Shown: positions 34,025-43,000 of the stretch, in pieces
Numbering within the stretch: the first letter of the stretch is position 1
Layout of the letters: every line of letters starts with the position of its first letter
NCBI RefSeq assembly: GCF_040274945.1
Contig: NZ_JBEMAR010000012.1
Span: forward strand, 24,613 to 88,612
Origin: Carnobacterium_B sp040274945
GTDB taxonomy: Bacteria; Bacillota; Bacilli; Lactobacillales; Carnobacteriaceae
DNA: 64,000 nucleotides
Reading direction: 5' to 3'
Notes under the pieces: generated by a model
Seen by the model: the letters and a program-made list of their open reading frames with translations, nothing else
Told to the model about the DNA's origin: nothing
Databases searched by the model: none
Translations under genes and position numbers: made by a program

Positions 34025-34432
34025 ATGAAAAAATTTATGGACGAATTTAAAGCATTTGCTTTCAAAGGAAATGTTCTTGATTTAGCCGTCGGTGTTGTTA
34101 TCGGTTCTGCCTTTACAGCCATTGTTACTGCTCTTGTCAATTTTATTATTATGCCTTTTGTGGGGATTTTAACCGGTGGAACGGATATCCAAAATCTATC
34201 CATCGAAGTTGGTGGTGCTAAGTTAGAATATGGTGCTTTCTTGCAAGCAGTTGTGGATTTCATTCTAATTGCACTTGTTATTTTTATCTTTATTAAACTC
34301 ATTAATAATGCTGCAAATAAATTTAAAAAAGCCGAAGAAGTTGTTGATGAAGTTGAAATTCCGGTAGCGGAACAATACCTTAAAGAAATTCGCGATTTAT
34401 TGGCAGAAGATAAAAAAAATCGTAACAGCTAG
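34025..34432 (+). CDS. mscL: Large-conductance mechanosensitive channel
   Basis: MscL opens a wide pore under membrane tension and saves cells from osmotic downshock. The start at 34025 (MKKFMDEFKAFAFKGNVLD, 135 residues) has a GGAGGTGA SD; the longer frame covers the promoter region and is rejected. TM1 is LAVGVVIGSAFTAIVTALVN, TM2 lies near FLQAVVDFILIALVIFIFI, and the C-terminal helix is charged. This equals the family length. Confidence 0.95.
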   Translation: MKKFMDEFKAFAFKGNVLDLAVGVVIGSAFTAIVTALVNFIIMPFVGILTGGTDIQNLSIEVGGAKLEYGAFLQAVVDFILIALVIFIFIKLINNAANKFKKAEEVVDEVEIPVAEQYLKEIRDLLAEDKKNRNS

Positions 34433-34472
34433 GTTTCAGGTAATAGCTTAGCAATTAAGCACTAATAGCATT

Positions 34473-34531
34473 AAAAAGCATTTGCTCTCCTCTGGAAGAC
34501 TATTCCATGAAGAGAGCAAATGCTTTTTTTA
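34473..34531. terminator. Convergent terminator between mscL and rsmI
   Basis: AAAAAGCATTTGCTCTC pairs with GAGAGCAAATGCTTTTT around a 22-base loop, with runs of A and T that suit both strands. Confidence 0.88.
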
Positions 34532-34547
34532 AATTATTTTTTAAACT

Positions 34548-35435
34548 CTAAAATTCATGAAAAGCTGCATAGACTTCTTGTTTTTTTAACCCTCGTAGTT
34601 TAGCAACTTCTTTAATGGCATCTTTACTAGTAAAATCTCTGTCGTTTATCATTGCATCAACATGCTCTTTTAGTGATAAAATTTCCCAACTAGTGTCTTC
34701 TTCTGCTAAAAGAGTCCCTTCACTATTGCCTTCAATAATCAAACAAAATTCGCCTCTAATTTCATTCGACATAGACCATTCAATCGCTTCTTCAATCGTT
34801 CCTCTTATAAATTCTTCATAGCGTTTCGTTAATTCACGGCAACAAACGATACGACGATTCATTCCAAAAACGGTTGACATGTTTTTCAAAACTTCTTTTA
34901 AACGGTGTGGCGATTCATATAAGATAATCGTTTCAGGTCGATGGTTCAACTCTTCTAAAGCAACGAGTTGATCTTTTTTCTTACGCGGTAAAAAGCCAAA
35001 GAAATAAAACGGCTGAGGACTTATCCCAGAAGCAATCAATGCTGTTAGTCCAGCATTTGCTCCGGGCAAAGGAATAACTGGAATACCAGCTTGGATACAG
35101 GCTACTACTAATTCATGACCAGGATCACTAATAGAAGGCATTCCTGCATCACTTACTTGTGCAATTGTCATTCCTGTTTCTAATTTTTCAATCAGTTGAT
35201 AAATTCTTTCTTGTGTATTGTGCTCATGAAAACTGATTTGAGGTGTTTTTATTTCATAGTGATTCAACAGCTTTTGTGTTGTACGCGTATCTTCAGAAGC
35301 AATCAAATCTACTTCTTTTAACAATCTTACTCCTCTAAACGTCATATCTTCCAAATTGCCAATAGGCGTAGGGATAAGGTATAAACTTCCGCCTTGAGAT
35401 TGCTCAAAACTCTTTTGACTCTGCATTTTTTTCAC
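34548..35435 (-). CDS. rsmI: 16S rRNA (cytidine1402-2'-O)-methyltransferase
   Basis: RsmI methylates C1402 in the decoding centre. The 295-residue protein has LYLIPTPIGNLEDMTFR, LIASEDTRTTQKLL, VSDAGMPSISDPGHELV and FFGFLPRKKK, all diagnostic of this SAM-dependent family. It overlaps the upstream GIY-YIG gene by about 30 bases and ends the yab cluster, as yabC does in Bacillus. Confidence 0.96.
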   Translation of the reverse strand: MKKMQSQKSFEQSQGGSLYLIPTPIGNLEDMTFRGVRLLKEVDLIASEDTRTTQKLLNHYEIKTPQISFHEHNTQERIYQLIEKLETGMTIAQVSDAGMPSISDPGHELVVACIQAGIPVIPLPGANAGLTALIASGISPQPFYFFGFLPRKKKDQLVALEELNHRPETIILYESPHRLKEVLKNMSTVFGMNRRIVCCRELTKRYEEFIRGTIEEAIEWSMSNEIRGEFCLIIEGNSEGTLLAEEDTSWEILSLKEHVDAMINDRDFTSKDAIKEVAKLRGLKKQEVYAAFHEF

Positions 35436-35760
35436 CTTCCTTTACGTTCATTTTCTCCATATTTAATAAACAAGGATTTGTTAATTCAACTGGAAACGTA
35501 ATTCCTTGATTGATCAAATAAGTGAGTTTGTTTTTTCGAGTTTGCTTTTTAAAAGCATATTCTGCTTTTGTCGCTTCACTTCTAGAATAGTACCCTTCTG
35601 CGTAAATCATTTTTACCGGTCTTCTCGTTTGTGGCTTCGTATACTTAGCCCCAATACCTTGATTGTGCTCTAATTCTCTTCTCTCAAGATCTGTCGTATA
35701 CCCGCCATACAAACTTCCATCTTGACAATATAAGACATAAAAATAACTAACGGATTCCAT
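35404..35760 (-). CDS. yazA: GIY-YIG domain protein, YazA type
   Basis: This small protein has the UvrC-like GIY-YIG nuclease fold: YFYVLYCQDGSLYGGYTTDL, with conserved Arg and Glu downstream (RSEATKAEYAFKK). I chose the ATG at 35760 (118 residues); the frame could open four codons earlier at a GTG, but family members begin near MESVSYFYV. It overlaps yabB upstream by 14 bases and rsmI downstream by about 30. YazA proteins are conserved in this cluster, but their role is not known. Confidence 0.88.
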   Translation of the reverse strand: MESVSYFYVLYCQDGSLYGGYTTDLERRELEHNQGIGAKYTKPQTRRPVKMIYAEGYYSRSEATKAEYAFKKQTRKNKLTYLINQGITFPVELTNPCLLNMEKMNVKEGEKNAESKEF

Positions 35761-36499
35761 GCAGCATCGCACTCACTTCTGGTAGATAATTGTTGTCCTC
35801 ACTATATACAAATAACGGAGGTAAAACACGAAACCCTGTATCTTTCCCATCTTTTATCCCTTCGATCAGCAATGTATTGGCTTCTTTCCCAACTTTAGGG
35901 TAGACCAAACGCATCTTTTTGGGAGCAATTCGGTGTTTTTTCATCGTTTCCAAGATTTCAATTAACCGATCAGGACGATGGACAAAGTAAGCTTTACCAT
36001 TCATTTTTAATAGATCGCTCGAAACTTTCATAACCTCATCTAAATTTGTATGCAACTCATGTCTGGCAATAGCTAAATGAGAATTAGGATTTTTTATACT
36101 TTTTTCTCCCACAGCAAAGTATGGCGGGTTACACGTCACTGTATCCACAGTATCTTTTTGAATCCACTTGGTTGCGTCACTTAAATCTCCATGTAGAATA
36201 GAAACTTGGTTCTCTAGTTCATTTAATTGGATCGTTCTTTTTGCCATGCTAACCAGTCTTTCTTGTATTTCAATTCCAATAATCGGACTACTTGTTTTTT
36301 GACTGAGCAACAAGCCAACAACTCCATTGCCTGCACATAAATCAACCACTTTGGCACGATTGTGCTTAGCAGGTTGAGCAAAATCTGCTAACAATACTGC
36401 ATCTAATGAAAACGAAAAGACTGATGGGCTCTGGATGATGGATAAGTTATGACTGAGCAACTGATCCATCCGTTCATCACCTTGTAACCACTGATTCAC
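35747..36499 (-). CDS. yabB: tRNA1(Val) adenine N6-methyltransferase-like protein
   Basis: This SAM-dependent methyltransferase is of the TrmN6/YabB family. Motif I is VVDLCAGNGVVGLL, and the N6-adenine catalytic motif is NPPY in VTCNPPYF. The GTG at 36499 (NQWLQGDERMDQLL after the start, 250 residues) is preferred because GAAGGAAG lies 7 bases upstream and the N-terminus then aligns with Bacillus YabB; an ATG eight codons earlier has no SD. It heads the yabB-yazA-rsmI unit. Confidence 0.88.
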   Translation of the reverse strand: MNQWLQGDERMDQLLSHNLSIIQSPSVFSFSLDAVLLADFAQPAKHNRAKVVDLCAGNGVVGLLLSQKTSSPIIGIEIQERLVSMAKRTIQLNELENQVSILHGDLSDATKWIQKDTVDTVTCNPPYFAVGEKSIKNPNSHLAIARHELHTNLDEVMKVSSDLLKMNGKAYFVHRPDRLIEILETMKKHRIAPKKMRLVYPKVGKEANTLLIEGIKDGKDTGFRVLPPLFVYSEDNNYLPEVSAMLHGIR

Positions 36500-36589
36500 T
36501 ATGACACTTCCTTCAATTATCATCGTTTTGACTATATAGTATGGTGTATTCCCTAATAGGTTTTAAATAATCTTCTATTTATGACTCGT

Positions 36590-37576
36590 TTATTCTTCAA
36601 TTTTCAAGATAATTTTTCCTGTATTTTTACTTTCTTCCATATAACGATGAGCTTTAGCTACATCCTCAAGCATAAAAGCAATATCTACAATAGGTTTGAT
36701 TAATTCTTTTTCAAAATATGGCATAACTTTTCCAATGAATTCATTGGTTAACTGAGCTTTATACTCATCGCTTCTTGGTGTTAGCAACGTACCTTTTAAG
36801 GTAATCCGTTTTTGTAATAACATACCTAAATTGACATTTTCGACTATTGCTCCACCTAATACGCCAATAACAATCCAACGTCCTTCGATCTTTATGCTGT
36901 TGAAATTCTTTTCCCAGTAAGAAGCACCAATGAAGTCTAGTATCAAATCAACACCTTTTTGTTCAGTGTAGTCTAATACCACTTGATCAAACTCTTCTTC
37001 TTTATAATTGATTAGTATATCTGCGCCCAGTTCCTTACAAAATTGCAATTTCTCATCTGAACCTGCAGTAACAATGACCCGTGCTTTTGTCATTTTTTTT
37101 GCCAACTGAATAGCTGCTGTTCCTACACCACTTGCTCCCGCATGAATCAAAACGGTTTCTTCTGGTTTTAAATTTCCTAACCAATAAAGGGTTTGATAGG
37201 CAGTTAGAAAAACTTCTGGAATAGCTGCCGCTGCTTCATAGTTCATGTTATCCGGTATAATAATGGCACGATCTGAAGGCATTACTACATACTCTGCATA
37301 ACCACCATGATTCACTAGTCCTGCAACGCGTGTTCCAGGAACCAGTTCTTTATGATCTACGCTATTATTTTCAACTACAACTCCTGCAACTTCCACTCCT
37401 AATATTGGGTAAGGCTTAGATAATTGCTTATTTTCACGTGTCATGATATCGGTTCTATTTATAGCACTTGCTTTAACTTTAACTAACAGCTGACCTTCTT
37501 TGGCTTCTGGAACTGGTTTTTCTTGGATCTCTAATGCTTCACTATCACCTGGTTTTTTAATGGATACAGCTTTCAT
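36590..37576 (-). CDS. Zinc-free MDR oxidoreductase, quinone reductase/PIG3-like
   Basis: This medium-chain dehydrogenase/reductase has 328 residues from the chosen start (MKAVSIKKPGDSEALE). The Rossmann motif is HAGASGVGTAAIQLA. The catalytic and structural zinc cysteines of true alcohol dehydrogenases are absent, which places it with NADPH-dependent quinone oxidoreductases. AGGAGG lies about 11 bases before this ATG; an ATG three codons earlier is too close to it. The gene is inserted between yabA and yabB, behind a terminator, so it is probably transcribed on its own and may read into yabB. Confidence 0.85.
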   Translation of the reverse strand: MKAVSIKKPGDSEALEIQEKPVPEAKEGQLLVKVKASAINRTDIMTRENKQLSKPYPILGVEVAGVVVENNSVDHKELVPGTRVAGLVNHGGYAEYVVMPSDRAIIIPDNMNYEAAAAIPEVFLTAYQTLYWLGNLKPEETVLIHAGASGVGTAAIQLAKKMTKARVIVTAGSDEKLQFCKELGADILINYKEEEFDQVVLDYTEQKGVDLILDFIGASYWEKNFNSIKIEGRWIVIGVLGGAIVENVNLGMLLQKRITLKGTLLTPRSDEYKAQLTNEFIGKVMPYFEKELIKPIVDIAFMLEDVAKAHRYMEESKNTGKIILKIEE

Positions 37577-37705
37577 TATATGCATTTCCTCCTTAGTTTT
37601 CAGCTAATTTCACTATAACATGCAACAGTTGTCTTTTCTACGAACCTTCTTTAACTACTCATCCACTAAACTAACGGCTGTATGATCAAAATCGAGGATA
37701 AACAC

Positions 37706-37749
37706 AAAAAACTTGTAGCCATTTCATCCATACGGTTACAAGTCTTTTT
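37706..37749 (-). terminator. Terminator after yabA
   Basis: On the minus strand ACTTGTAACC pairs with GGCTACAAGT with one mismatch, followed by TTTTTT. It closes the dnaX to yabA run before the inserted oxidoreductase gene. Confidence 0.8.
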
Positions 37750-37763
37750 TATTCAGTTCGCGA

Positions 37764-38108
37764 TTATCTTCTTTCGCCATAAATAACATCTAAACAAAAA
37801 GCGCAAGGCTCATCATTTACTCTTCTTGAACCATAGAATACATTACACACATGAAATCCATCTTCATATAATTTTTCAAGATTTAAACGCGATTTACTCA
37901 TTTCTGGTTCTACAACTTCCTCATCTGATCGTTGCAGCTTTTCAAGATCACTTAACCGGTCTCTCAAGTGTTGATTTTCAATACGAAGAGTAGCATTCTC
38001 TTCGACCAATGTTTCAACCTCTTTTTTGATTTTAGAAATTTGATGAAGAGTAGTATCCGTATCAAGTTCTATTTGAGTAAAACTATCATATAAAGTTTTT
38101 TTGTCCAT
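37764..38108 (-). CDS. yabA: Replication initiation control protein YabA
   Basis: YabA binds DnaA and the DnaN clamp and restrains replication initiation. The 114 residues comprise an N-terminal coiled coil (about residues 1-65, heptads of Leu/Ile) that forms the tetramer stalk, and a C-terminal zinc module with His and Cys in GFHVCNVFYG and the CAFC pair. It lies 53 bases downstream of holB, as is usual, except that yaaT is missing between them. Confidence 0.94.
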   Translation of the reverse strand: MDKKTLYDSFTQIELDTDTTLHQISKIKKEVETLVEENATLRIENQHLRDRLSDLEKLQRSDEEVVEPEMSKSRLNLEKLYEDGFHVCNVFYGSRRVNDEPCAFCLDVIYGERR

Positions 38109-38161
38109 CCATTTTCACCCACTCTTTGCTATGATCATCGTTTTAGTCATCTTTATACCTT

Positions 38162-39148
38162 TTACTTCATTAATTGTAAAACTAGCTGTTCAAAAACACC
38201 TTGAGCATTAACATTACTCTCTAGTTTTTTGCGACTGAGTAAGACTGCTTCAATAGCCTGCACAATGGCTTTACTTGAATACTGTGTTTTAATGTGATCT
38301 AATTCTTTTTGGTACCGTGCATACGCTAATACATCAACTGTACCATAATGGAGCATCAATATGTCTCGGTAGGCTAACAAAATTAAATCTACTAACCTTC
38401 GATGTGCATCGCGATCCTTAAAATGAGGCATAATTGTTGTTTGTACGTAAACAAAACTTTGATTATCTTTATTTGTAATCAGTGTAAACCACTTCCAAAT
38501 TATTGTTTTAGCTTCTTGAAACCATTCGTCTTCATTCAGCTCAAGCGCTTCTTCTACACTATTGGTCAATTGCACCAACAATGAAGCCTGATTGATTGAA
38601 AGTCCTTTAGCTTCAAGTTCAGTCATCAATTTCTTTTTAGTTAAAGATTGAAAATGAACCAACTGACATCTCGATAAAATAGTTGGGAGTATCCGGTTCT
38701 TAGCAGTTGTCAATAAAAATGCTACGGCGCTACCTTCAGGTTCTTCTAAAAATTTGAGCAAACTATTCGCAGCCCCTGGAGTCATTTTTTCAACATCTTC
38801 AACAATGAAAATCTTCTGTTGACTTTCTACTCCGCTTTTTGAAAACTCCGCTTTTAAATTACGAACTTGTTCTACTTTTATAGATAAGCCATCTGGCACA
38901 ATTTCTATCACATCTGGATGTTGATGATCAAAGACGCGTCGGCAGTTTTGGCAGTTTTCACAAGGGAGATTTTCAGAACCTTCTTTGCAAAGTAAACTAG
39001 CTGCTAACCACAAACTCATCTCTTTTTTACCGGTTCCTGAAACGCCTTCAAAAAGGTACGCATGAGCTAATTGCTTTTGTTGTACTGTCTTTTTGAATTG
39101 CTTAAGTAATAAAGGCTGTAGCCAAATTAATTTTTCTTCGATTTTCAT
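38162..39148 (-). CDS. holB: DNA polymerase III delta-prime subunit
   Basis: HolB is part of the clamp loader. The 328 residues include a P-loop-like GVSGTGKKE, a zinc module with four Cys (LLCKEGSENLPCENCQNC) and the sensor region ANSLLKFLEEPEG. The ATG at 39148 is preferred over the GTG directly before it. The SD is weak, and the gene starts 12 bases after the upstream stop, so translation may be coupled. It belongs to the tmk-darA-holB block. Confidence 0.94.
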   Translation of the reverse strand: MKIEEKLIWLQPLLLKQFKKTVQQKQLAHAYLFEGVSGTGKKEMSLWLAASLLCKEGSENLPCENCQNCRRVFDHQHPDVIEIVPDGLSIKVEQVRNLKAEFSKSGVESQQKIFIVEDVEKMTPGAANSLLKFLEEPEGSAVAFLLTTAKNRILPTILSRCQLVHFQSLTKKKLMTELEAKGLSINQASLLVQLTNSVEEALELNEDEWFQEAKTIIWKWFTLITNKDNQSFVYVQTTIMPHFKDRDAHRRLVDLILLAYRDILMLHYGTVDVLAYARYQKELDHIKTQYSSKAIVQAIEAVLLSRKKLESNVNAQGVFEQLVLQLMK

Positions 39149-39160
39149 CACGACCCGGAT

Positions 39161-39490
39161 TTAAAATTGTTGAAACTGATCAACTGGTAATACAAAGACA
39201 GTAGCTCCACCGACTTGAACTTCCACTGGATAAGGCATATTTGTTTCCATAGAAACATCTAAACTGACAGGAGGAGTCATAAATTGTTCTCTAGATTGAC
39301 AATTTTTACGAATAAGGTCTAACACGTCATCTACACGTTCTTCCTCAACACCTATAATAAAAGTTGTGTTTCCTGCTTTTAAAAAGCCTCCAGTTGTTGA
39401 AAGCTTGGTTGCACGTATGCCTGCATCTACAAATTCATTAGACAGACGTCCTCCGTCTTTATCTTGAACTATCGCTAATATTAATTTCAT
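39161..39490 (-). CDS. darA: Cyclic di-AMP receptor protein, PII-like
   Basis: This 109-residue protein is the YaaQ/DarA/PstA family c-di-AMP sensor with a PII-like fold. Conserved blocks are MKLILAIVQDKDGGRLSNEF, TKLSTTGGFLKAGNTTFIIG and GGATVFVLPVDQFQQF. The ATG at 39490 gives exactly the length of the Bacillus protein. It sits between tmk and holB, the conserved location. Its downstream partner is unknown. Confidence 0.94.
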   Translation of the reverse strand: MKLILAIVQDKDGGRLSNEFVDAGIRATKLSTTGGFLKAGNTTFIIGVEEERVDDVLDLIRKNCQSREQFMTPPVSLDVSMETNMPYPVEVQVGGATVFVLPVDQFQQF

Positions 39491-39510
39491 CACACATCAA
39501 CCCCTCTTTT

Positions 39511-40146
39511 TTATACCCTTAGTTTCTCAATAATAACATGGTAACATTGTTCTACAACTGTTTCTAAATCTTGGCTTGCATCAATCTGAACAATTCTCTC
39601 AGAATGCTCTTTTGCAATCGTTAAATATGCCAATCGAACCTTTTCATGAAATTCCAGTGTCTCTTGATCCAAACGATCAAATTGGCGATTATTTTTATTT
39701 TGGTTGATCCGTTCTAAACCCTCATGAGCTTCAATATCTAAATAAAGCGTTAAGTCAGGAGAAAGATTTTCTGTTGCAAATTGGTTTATTTCAGCTACCT
39801 CAGAGGTTCCAATACCACGAGCGACTCCTTGATAAGCCAATGAACTATCTACAAAGCGATCACAAACCACTACTTTTCCGGCTTTTAAAGCTGGAATGAT
39901 TTTTTCTACTAAATGCTGCCTTCTACCGGCTGCATACAACAATGCCTCTGTACGTATATCCATTTCAGTATTCGTTGGATTTAAAATAAGTTCTCGAATT
40001 TCTTCGGCGATCCGACTTCCGCCAGGTTCTCTTGTTGCAACAATCTCTTGTTGAACCGCTTGTACCAACATTGGGATCAATTTCTTTATAACGCTGGTTT
40101 TACCTGCACCATCGGGACCTTCAATTGTAATAAATGTGCCTTTCAC
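39511..40146 (-). CDS. tmk: Thymidylate kinase
   Basis: Tmk phosphorylates dTMP to dTDP. The 211-residue protein has the P-loop GPDGAGKT near its start, the substrate motif VVCDRFVDSSLAYQG and the LID region RINQNKNNRQFDRLDQE. It lies about 100 bases after the decarboxylase-like gene and just before darA. Confidence 0.96.
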   Translation of the reverse strand: MKGTFITIEGPDGAGKTSVIKKLIPMLVQAVQQEIVATREPGGSRIAEEIRELILNPTNTEMDIRTEALLYAAGRRQHLVEKIIPALKAGKVVVCDRFVDSSLAYQGVARGIGTSEVAEINQFATENLSPDLTLYLDIEAHEGLERINQNKNNRQFDRLDQETLEFHEKVRLAYLTIAKEHSERIVQIDASQDLETVVEQCYHVIIEKLRV

Positions 40147-40249
40147 TATTCTAAGCCCCTAACTTCTTAATTTAGCTTTATAGCTACTTTCATTATACTG
40201 TATCTATGGCTGACAGTCTAATAGCTTTTCTTTATTGTTCACCATAGAA

Positions 40250-41674
40250 TCAGTCATTTTCAGAAAAAACAGTGAGTTCCATTTTATTTCCGAGTCCAAC
40301 CACTCTCATTGACTGCTTGATAAAATGGTTCAGTTGTCTGATCTGCTCAATTGTAATTCTTTCCCCTTTTAAGACAAAGGGGATGCCTGGTGGATAGGGC
40401 GTTATATTTTGTGCAGCAATTTGCCCTTCAGCATCCGCTAGAAAAATACGCTTCATCCTACTGCTCGTTTGACTCTCATAGCTCAAGTCTAGCTCCGTAT
40501 AAGAAGCTATTGGAAAGTTAATTTTTTCGTTTTTTATTTCATTCGTTTTTGGGTGTTGCGGTAGTTGTATAGAAAAAGGCTCTCTTACTTCGGTCGTTTG
40601 CTTCAATAATGGAAAAGTAAGCAACACTGTAAACTGGTCTACCTTTTCACTAAAAACACCTTGGTTTTCTAGATGTGTCGCTAGTGCTTCACCACTATGA
40701 TTTTCCCAAGATATTCTTACTTTCAGCGGATCACTACTCTGAAAAATCTTCAGACCATCCTTCTCAAATTGAATTTTCCACAAATCACGATACGCTAAAG
40801 TAGCTTTCAAGTCGTTTTCATTAAAAAAGGCCAGAAAGTAGCGCGCGTATTCTAATGAGAGCATCAATGGATAAGAGGGACTGCTCGATTGAAAAACATG
40901 CAAATAATGTTCAATTTTGTGTTTTATAAGAGTGGGTACATGATGTCCAAGATGCAGATAAGCTGTTTGTGTAAGGGAAGGCAGCATCTTGTGTGCCGAT
41001 TGTACCACTACATCTGCTCCTAGATCTAATGCTGATGCTGGAAATGGTTCTCCTAGTGTAAAGTGCGGTCCATGAGCTTCGTCTACTAAAACGAAGCACT
41101 TTCTTTTTCTTGCATAGGCAATTAACTCCTCAAGAGGATAAACCATTCCATCATATGTAGGATACGTAACGATCAATGCTGTTACTGATGGGTAGTGTTC
41201 AAAAGCTTCTTCCAACCTTGCTAAAGTAATTCCTAGAGGCGTTGAGTCTGTCAGTTCCGGTGTTAAAAAAATGGGACGCAATTCTGCTAATTCTAATGCA
41301 TGAATAACGGATTGATGGCAATTTCGATCAACAAATACTTGATCTCCCTTAGTTGTCGACCCCATAATCATTGCTAAATTACCCACAGTCGAGCCATTGA
41401 TCAAATAATAGCTTTTCTTGCTGCCATACAGTGTACCTAGCAAGTCTTGACTTTCTTTTAAAGCACCAACCGGTTCATGCAAATAATCCAATTCTGAAAC
41501 TTCCGTTTGGTCAAAAGAAAGCATCGGATGAAAAGAAGTTAAGTGTTCATCCCAGTTCACACCGTTTTTATGTCCAGGTACATGGAATGAAACCTTTTCC
41601 TTCTTTTTATGTTGATTTAAAACTTCAAAGAGAGGGCGACGATGCTGTTCTTCACCGTTAGTTTTCTTATTCAT
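40250..41674 (-). CDS. yaaO: Orn/Lys/Arg decarboxylase family protein, YaaO-like
   Basis: This 474-residue PLP enzyme is of the SpeA/YaaO group of basic amino acid decarboxylases. The N-terminal VPGHKNG, the PLP-binding VDEAHGPHF with the Schiff-base Lys in VVQSAHKMLPSL, and the C-terminal PPGIPFVLKGE loop are intact. YaaO homologues sit next to tmk in many Firmicutes, but the substrate (lysine, arginine or ornithine) is not settled. It follows yaaL closely. Confidence 0.87.
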   Translation of the reverse strand: MNKKTNGEEQHRRPLFEVLNQHKKKEKVSFHVPGHKNGVNWDEHLTSFHPMLSFDQTEVSELDYLHEPVGALKESQDLLGTLYGSKKSYYLINGSTVGNLAMIMGSTTKGDQVFVDRNCHQSVIHALELAELRPIFLTPELTDSTPLGITLARLEEAFEHYPSVTALIVTYPTYDGMVYPLEELIAYARKRKCFVLVDEAHGPHFTLGEPFPASALDLGADVVVQSAHKMLPSLTQTAYLHLGHHVPTLIKHKIEHYLHVFQSSSPSYPLMLSLEYARYFLAFFNENDLKATLAYRDLWKIQFEKDGLKIFQSSDPLKVRISWENHSGEALATHLENQGVFSEKVDQFTVLLTFPLLKQTTEVREPFSIQLPQHPKTNEIKNEKINFPIASYTELDLSYESQTSSRMKRIFLADAEGQIAAQNITPYPPGIPFVLKGERITIEQIRQLNHFIKQSMRVVGLGNKMELTVFSEND

Positions 41675-41696
41675 CCTCGCTCCTCCTTATTTTTTT

Positions 41697-41936
41697 TTAC
41701 TTAAAGGATTCTAAAGTAGATGTGTCACCTTTAATGTTTCTTTTTTTTGCTTCCTTGAATAAATAGAAATACTTCGCTTTAGCTAATTTGGTTTGGGCAA
41801 ACAGTAAACTGTCTTTTTCAATAACGGAATGCTCAATTCTTTTAGCGTACTCCCATTTTCCTTTTGTTTCCGTCATCAATTTTAGCAAGGCTGCATCGTA
41901 CTCTCTTCGTAATGCGTATTTTTTCTTAAATAGCAT
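41697..41936 (-). CDS. yaaL: YaaL family (DUF2508) protein
   Basis: This 79-residue, highly charged and helical protein is of unknown function. The pattern LRREYDAALLKLMTETKGKWEYAK and an alternation of Lys/Ala/Tyr further on are typical of the family. It always lies just downstream of recR, as here, 26 bases away. Confidence 0.85.
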   Translation of the reverse strand: MLFKKKYALRREYDAALLKLMTETKGKWEYAKRIEHSVIEKDSLLFAQTKLAKAKYFYLFKEAKKRNIKGDTSTLESFK

Positions 41937-41962
41937 TTTTTTGCCTCCTTCCTAAATCCTGT

Positions 41963-42559
41963 CTAAAGTTCTCTACGCCCCTCCACTGCTTTCAGCAATG
42001 TGATTTCATCGGCATACTCGATGTCGCTTCCTACTGAAAGACCATGAGCCAATCGTGTTACTTTGATTCCAGCTGGTTTGATTAATCTTGATAAATACAT
42101 CGCTGTGGCTTCGCCTTCAGCAGATGCGTTTGTTGCAATAATCACTTCGTTTATTTCGTCAGACTGCAATCTTTTAATTAAACTTGGTATATTGATATCT
42201 TCTGGACCGGTTCCTTCTATTGGAGAAAGAACACCATGTAACACATGGTACAATCCATGATATTCACGCATTTTTTCTAATGCCATAACATCTTTTGGAT
42301 CTTCTACTACTAAAACAGTACTTCTATCACGTGATTTGTCTTGGCATATTTGACAGGGATCATCTTCAGTAATCTGGCCGCAATTGGAGCAATAATGTAA
42401 GTCTCTTTTCGCACTAATCAATGATTTAGCAAAATCAGTTACATCTTCTTCACGCATATCAATCGTAAAAAAGGCTAATCGAGCAGCTGTTTTTGCTCCA
42501 ATTCCAGGTAGTTTCATATAACTGTCCATTAATTTTGATATCGGTTCTGGATATTGCAT
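41963..42559 (-). CDS. recR: Recombination protein RecR
   Basis: RecR, with RecFO, loads RecA at gaps. The start at 42559 (MQYPEPISKLMDSYMKLPG, 198 residues) has AAAGGAA 6 bases upstream; the ATG two codons earlier is too close to it. It contains a helix-hairpin-helix (LPGIGAKTAARLAF), a C4 zinc finger (CSNCGQITEDDPCQIC), a Toprim domain (VLVVEDPKDVMALE) and a C-terminal tail VGSDIEYADE. Confidence 0.96.
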   Translation of the reverse strand: MQYPEPISKLMDSYMKLPGIGAKTAARLAFFTIDMREEDVTDFAKSLISAKRDLHYCSNCGQITEDDPCQICQDKSRDRSTVLVVEDPKDVMALEKMREYHGLYHVLHGVLSPIEGTGPEDINIPSLIKRLQSDEINEVIIATNASAEGEATAMYLSRLIKPAGIKVTRLAHGLSVGSDIEYADEITLLKAVEGRREL

Positions 42560-42660
42560 AGTCATTTCCTTTCTTAATCCTTTAGACGGACTTTATAGGA
42601 TTCAAAAAACGGGACCCACAAGGAATCCCATTTTGATCATTATCTGTTTGGTTCATTAGT

Positions 42661-42972
42661 TTAAAGTCCGGGAATCCCTTTAGTGTATTTCCCCATAGTA
42701 GCTTGTGTTTCTACTTCTACTTTTTCTAAAGCATCATTTGTTGCCAATATAATCAAGTCTTGCAACATTTCAATGTCATCAGGATCCACGGCTTCAGGTT
42801 TAATAGAAATGTCTTTCATTTTCTTTTCTCCTGTTAACGTTACTGTGACCAAGTCTCCATTAGATGTCCCCATAAATTCTTTTGCATTTAAATCTTCTTG
42901 AGCTTTCGCCATATCTTTTTGCATTTTTTGCATTTGTTTCATCATACCTTGCATATTTCCCATTCCGCGCAT
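42661..42972 (-). CDS. ybaB: Nucleoid-associated protein, YbaB/EbfC family
   Basis: This 103-residue DNA-binding protein has a Met-rich start (MRGMGNMQGMMKQMQKMQKD), a helical arm and the conserved core VTVTLTGEKKMKDISIKPEAV. It is positioned between dnaX and recR as in most bacteria. AGAGGAAG is the SD. The C-terminus MGKYTKGIPGL is conserved. Confidence 0.95.
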   Translation of the reverse strand: MRGMGNMQGMMKQMQKMQKDMAKAQEDLNAKEFMGTSNGDLVTVTLTGEKKMKDISIKPEAVDPDDIEMLQDLIILATNDALEKVEVETQATMGKYTKGIPGL

Positions 42973-43000
42973 TGTATTCTTCCTCTCAATTGGTTATTTT

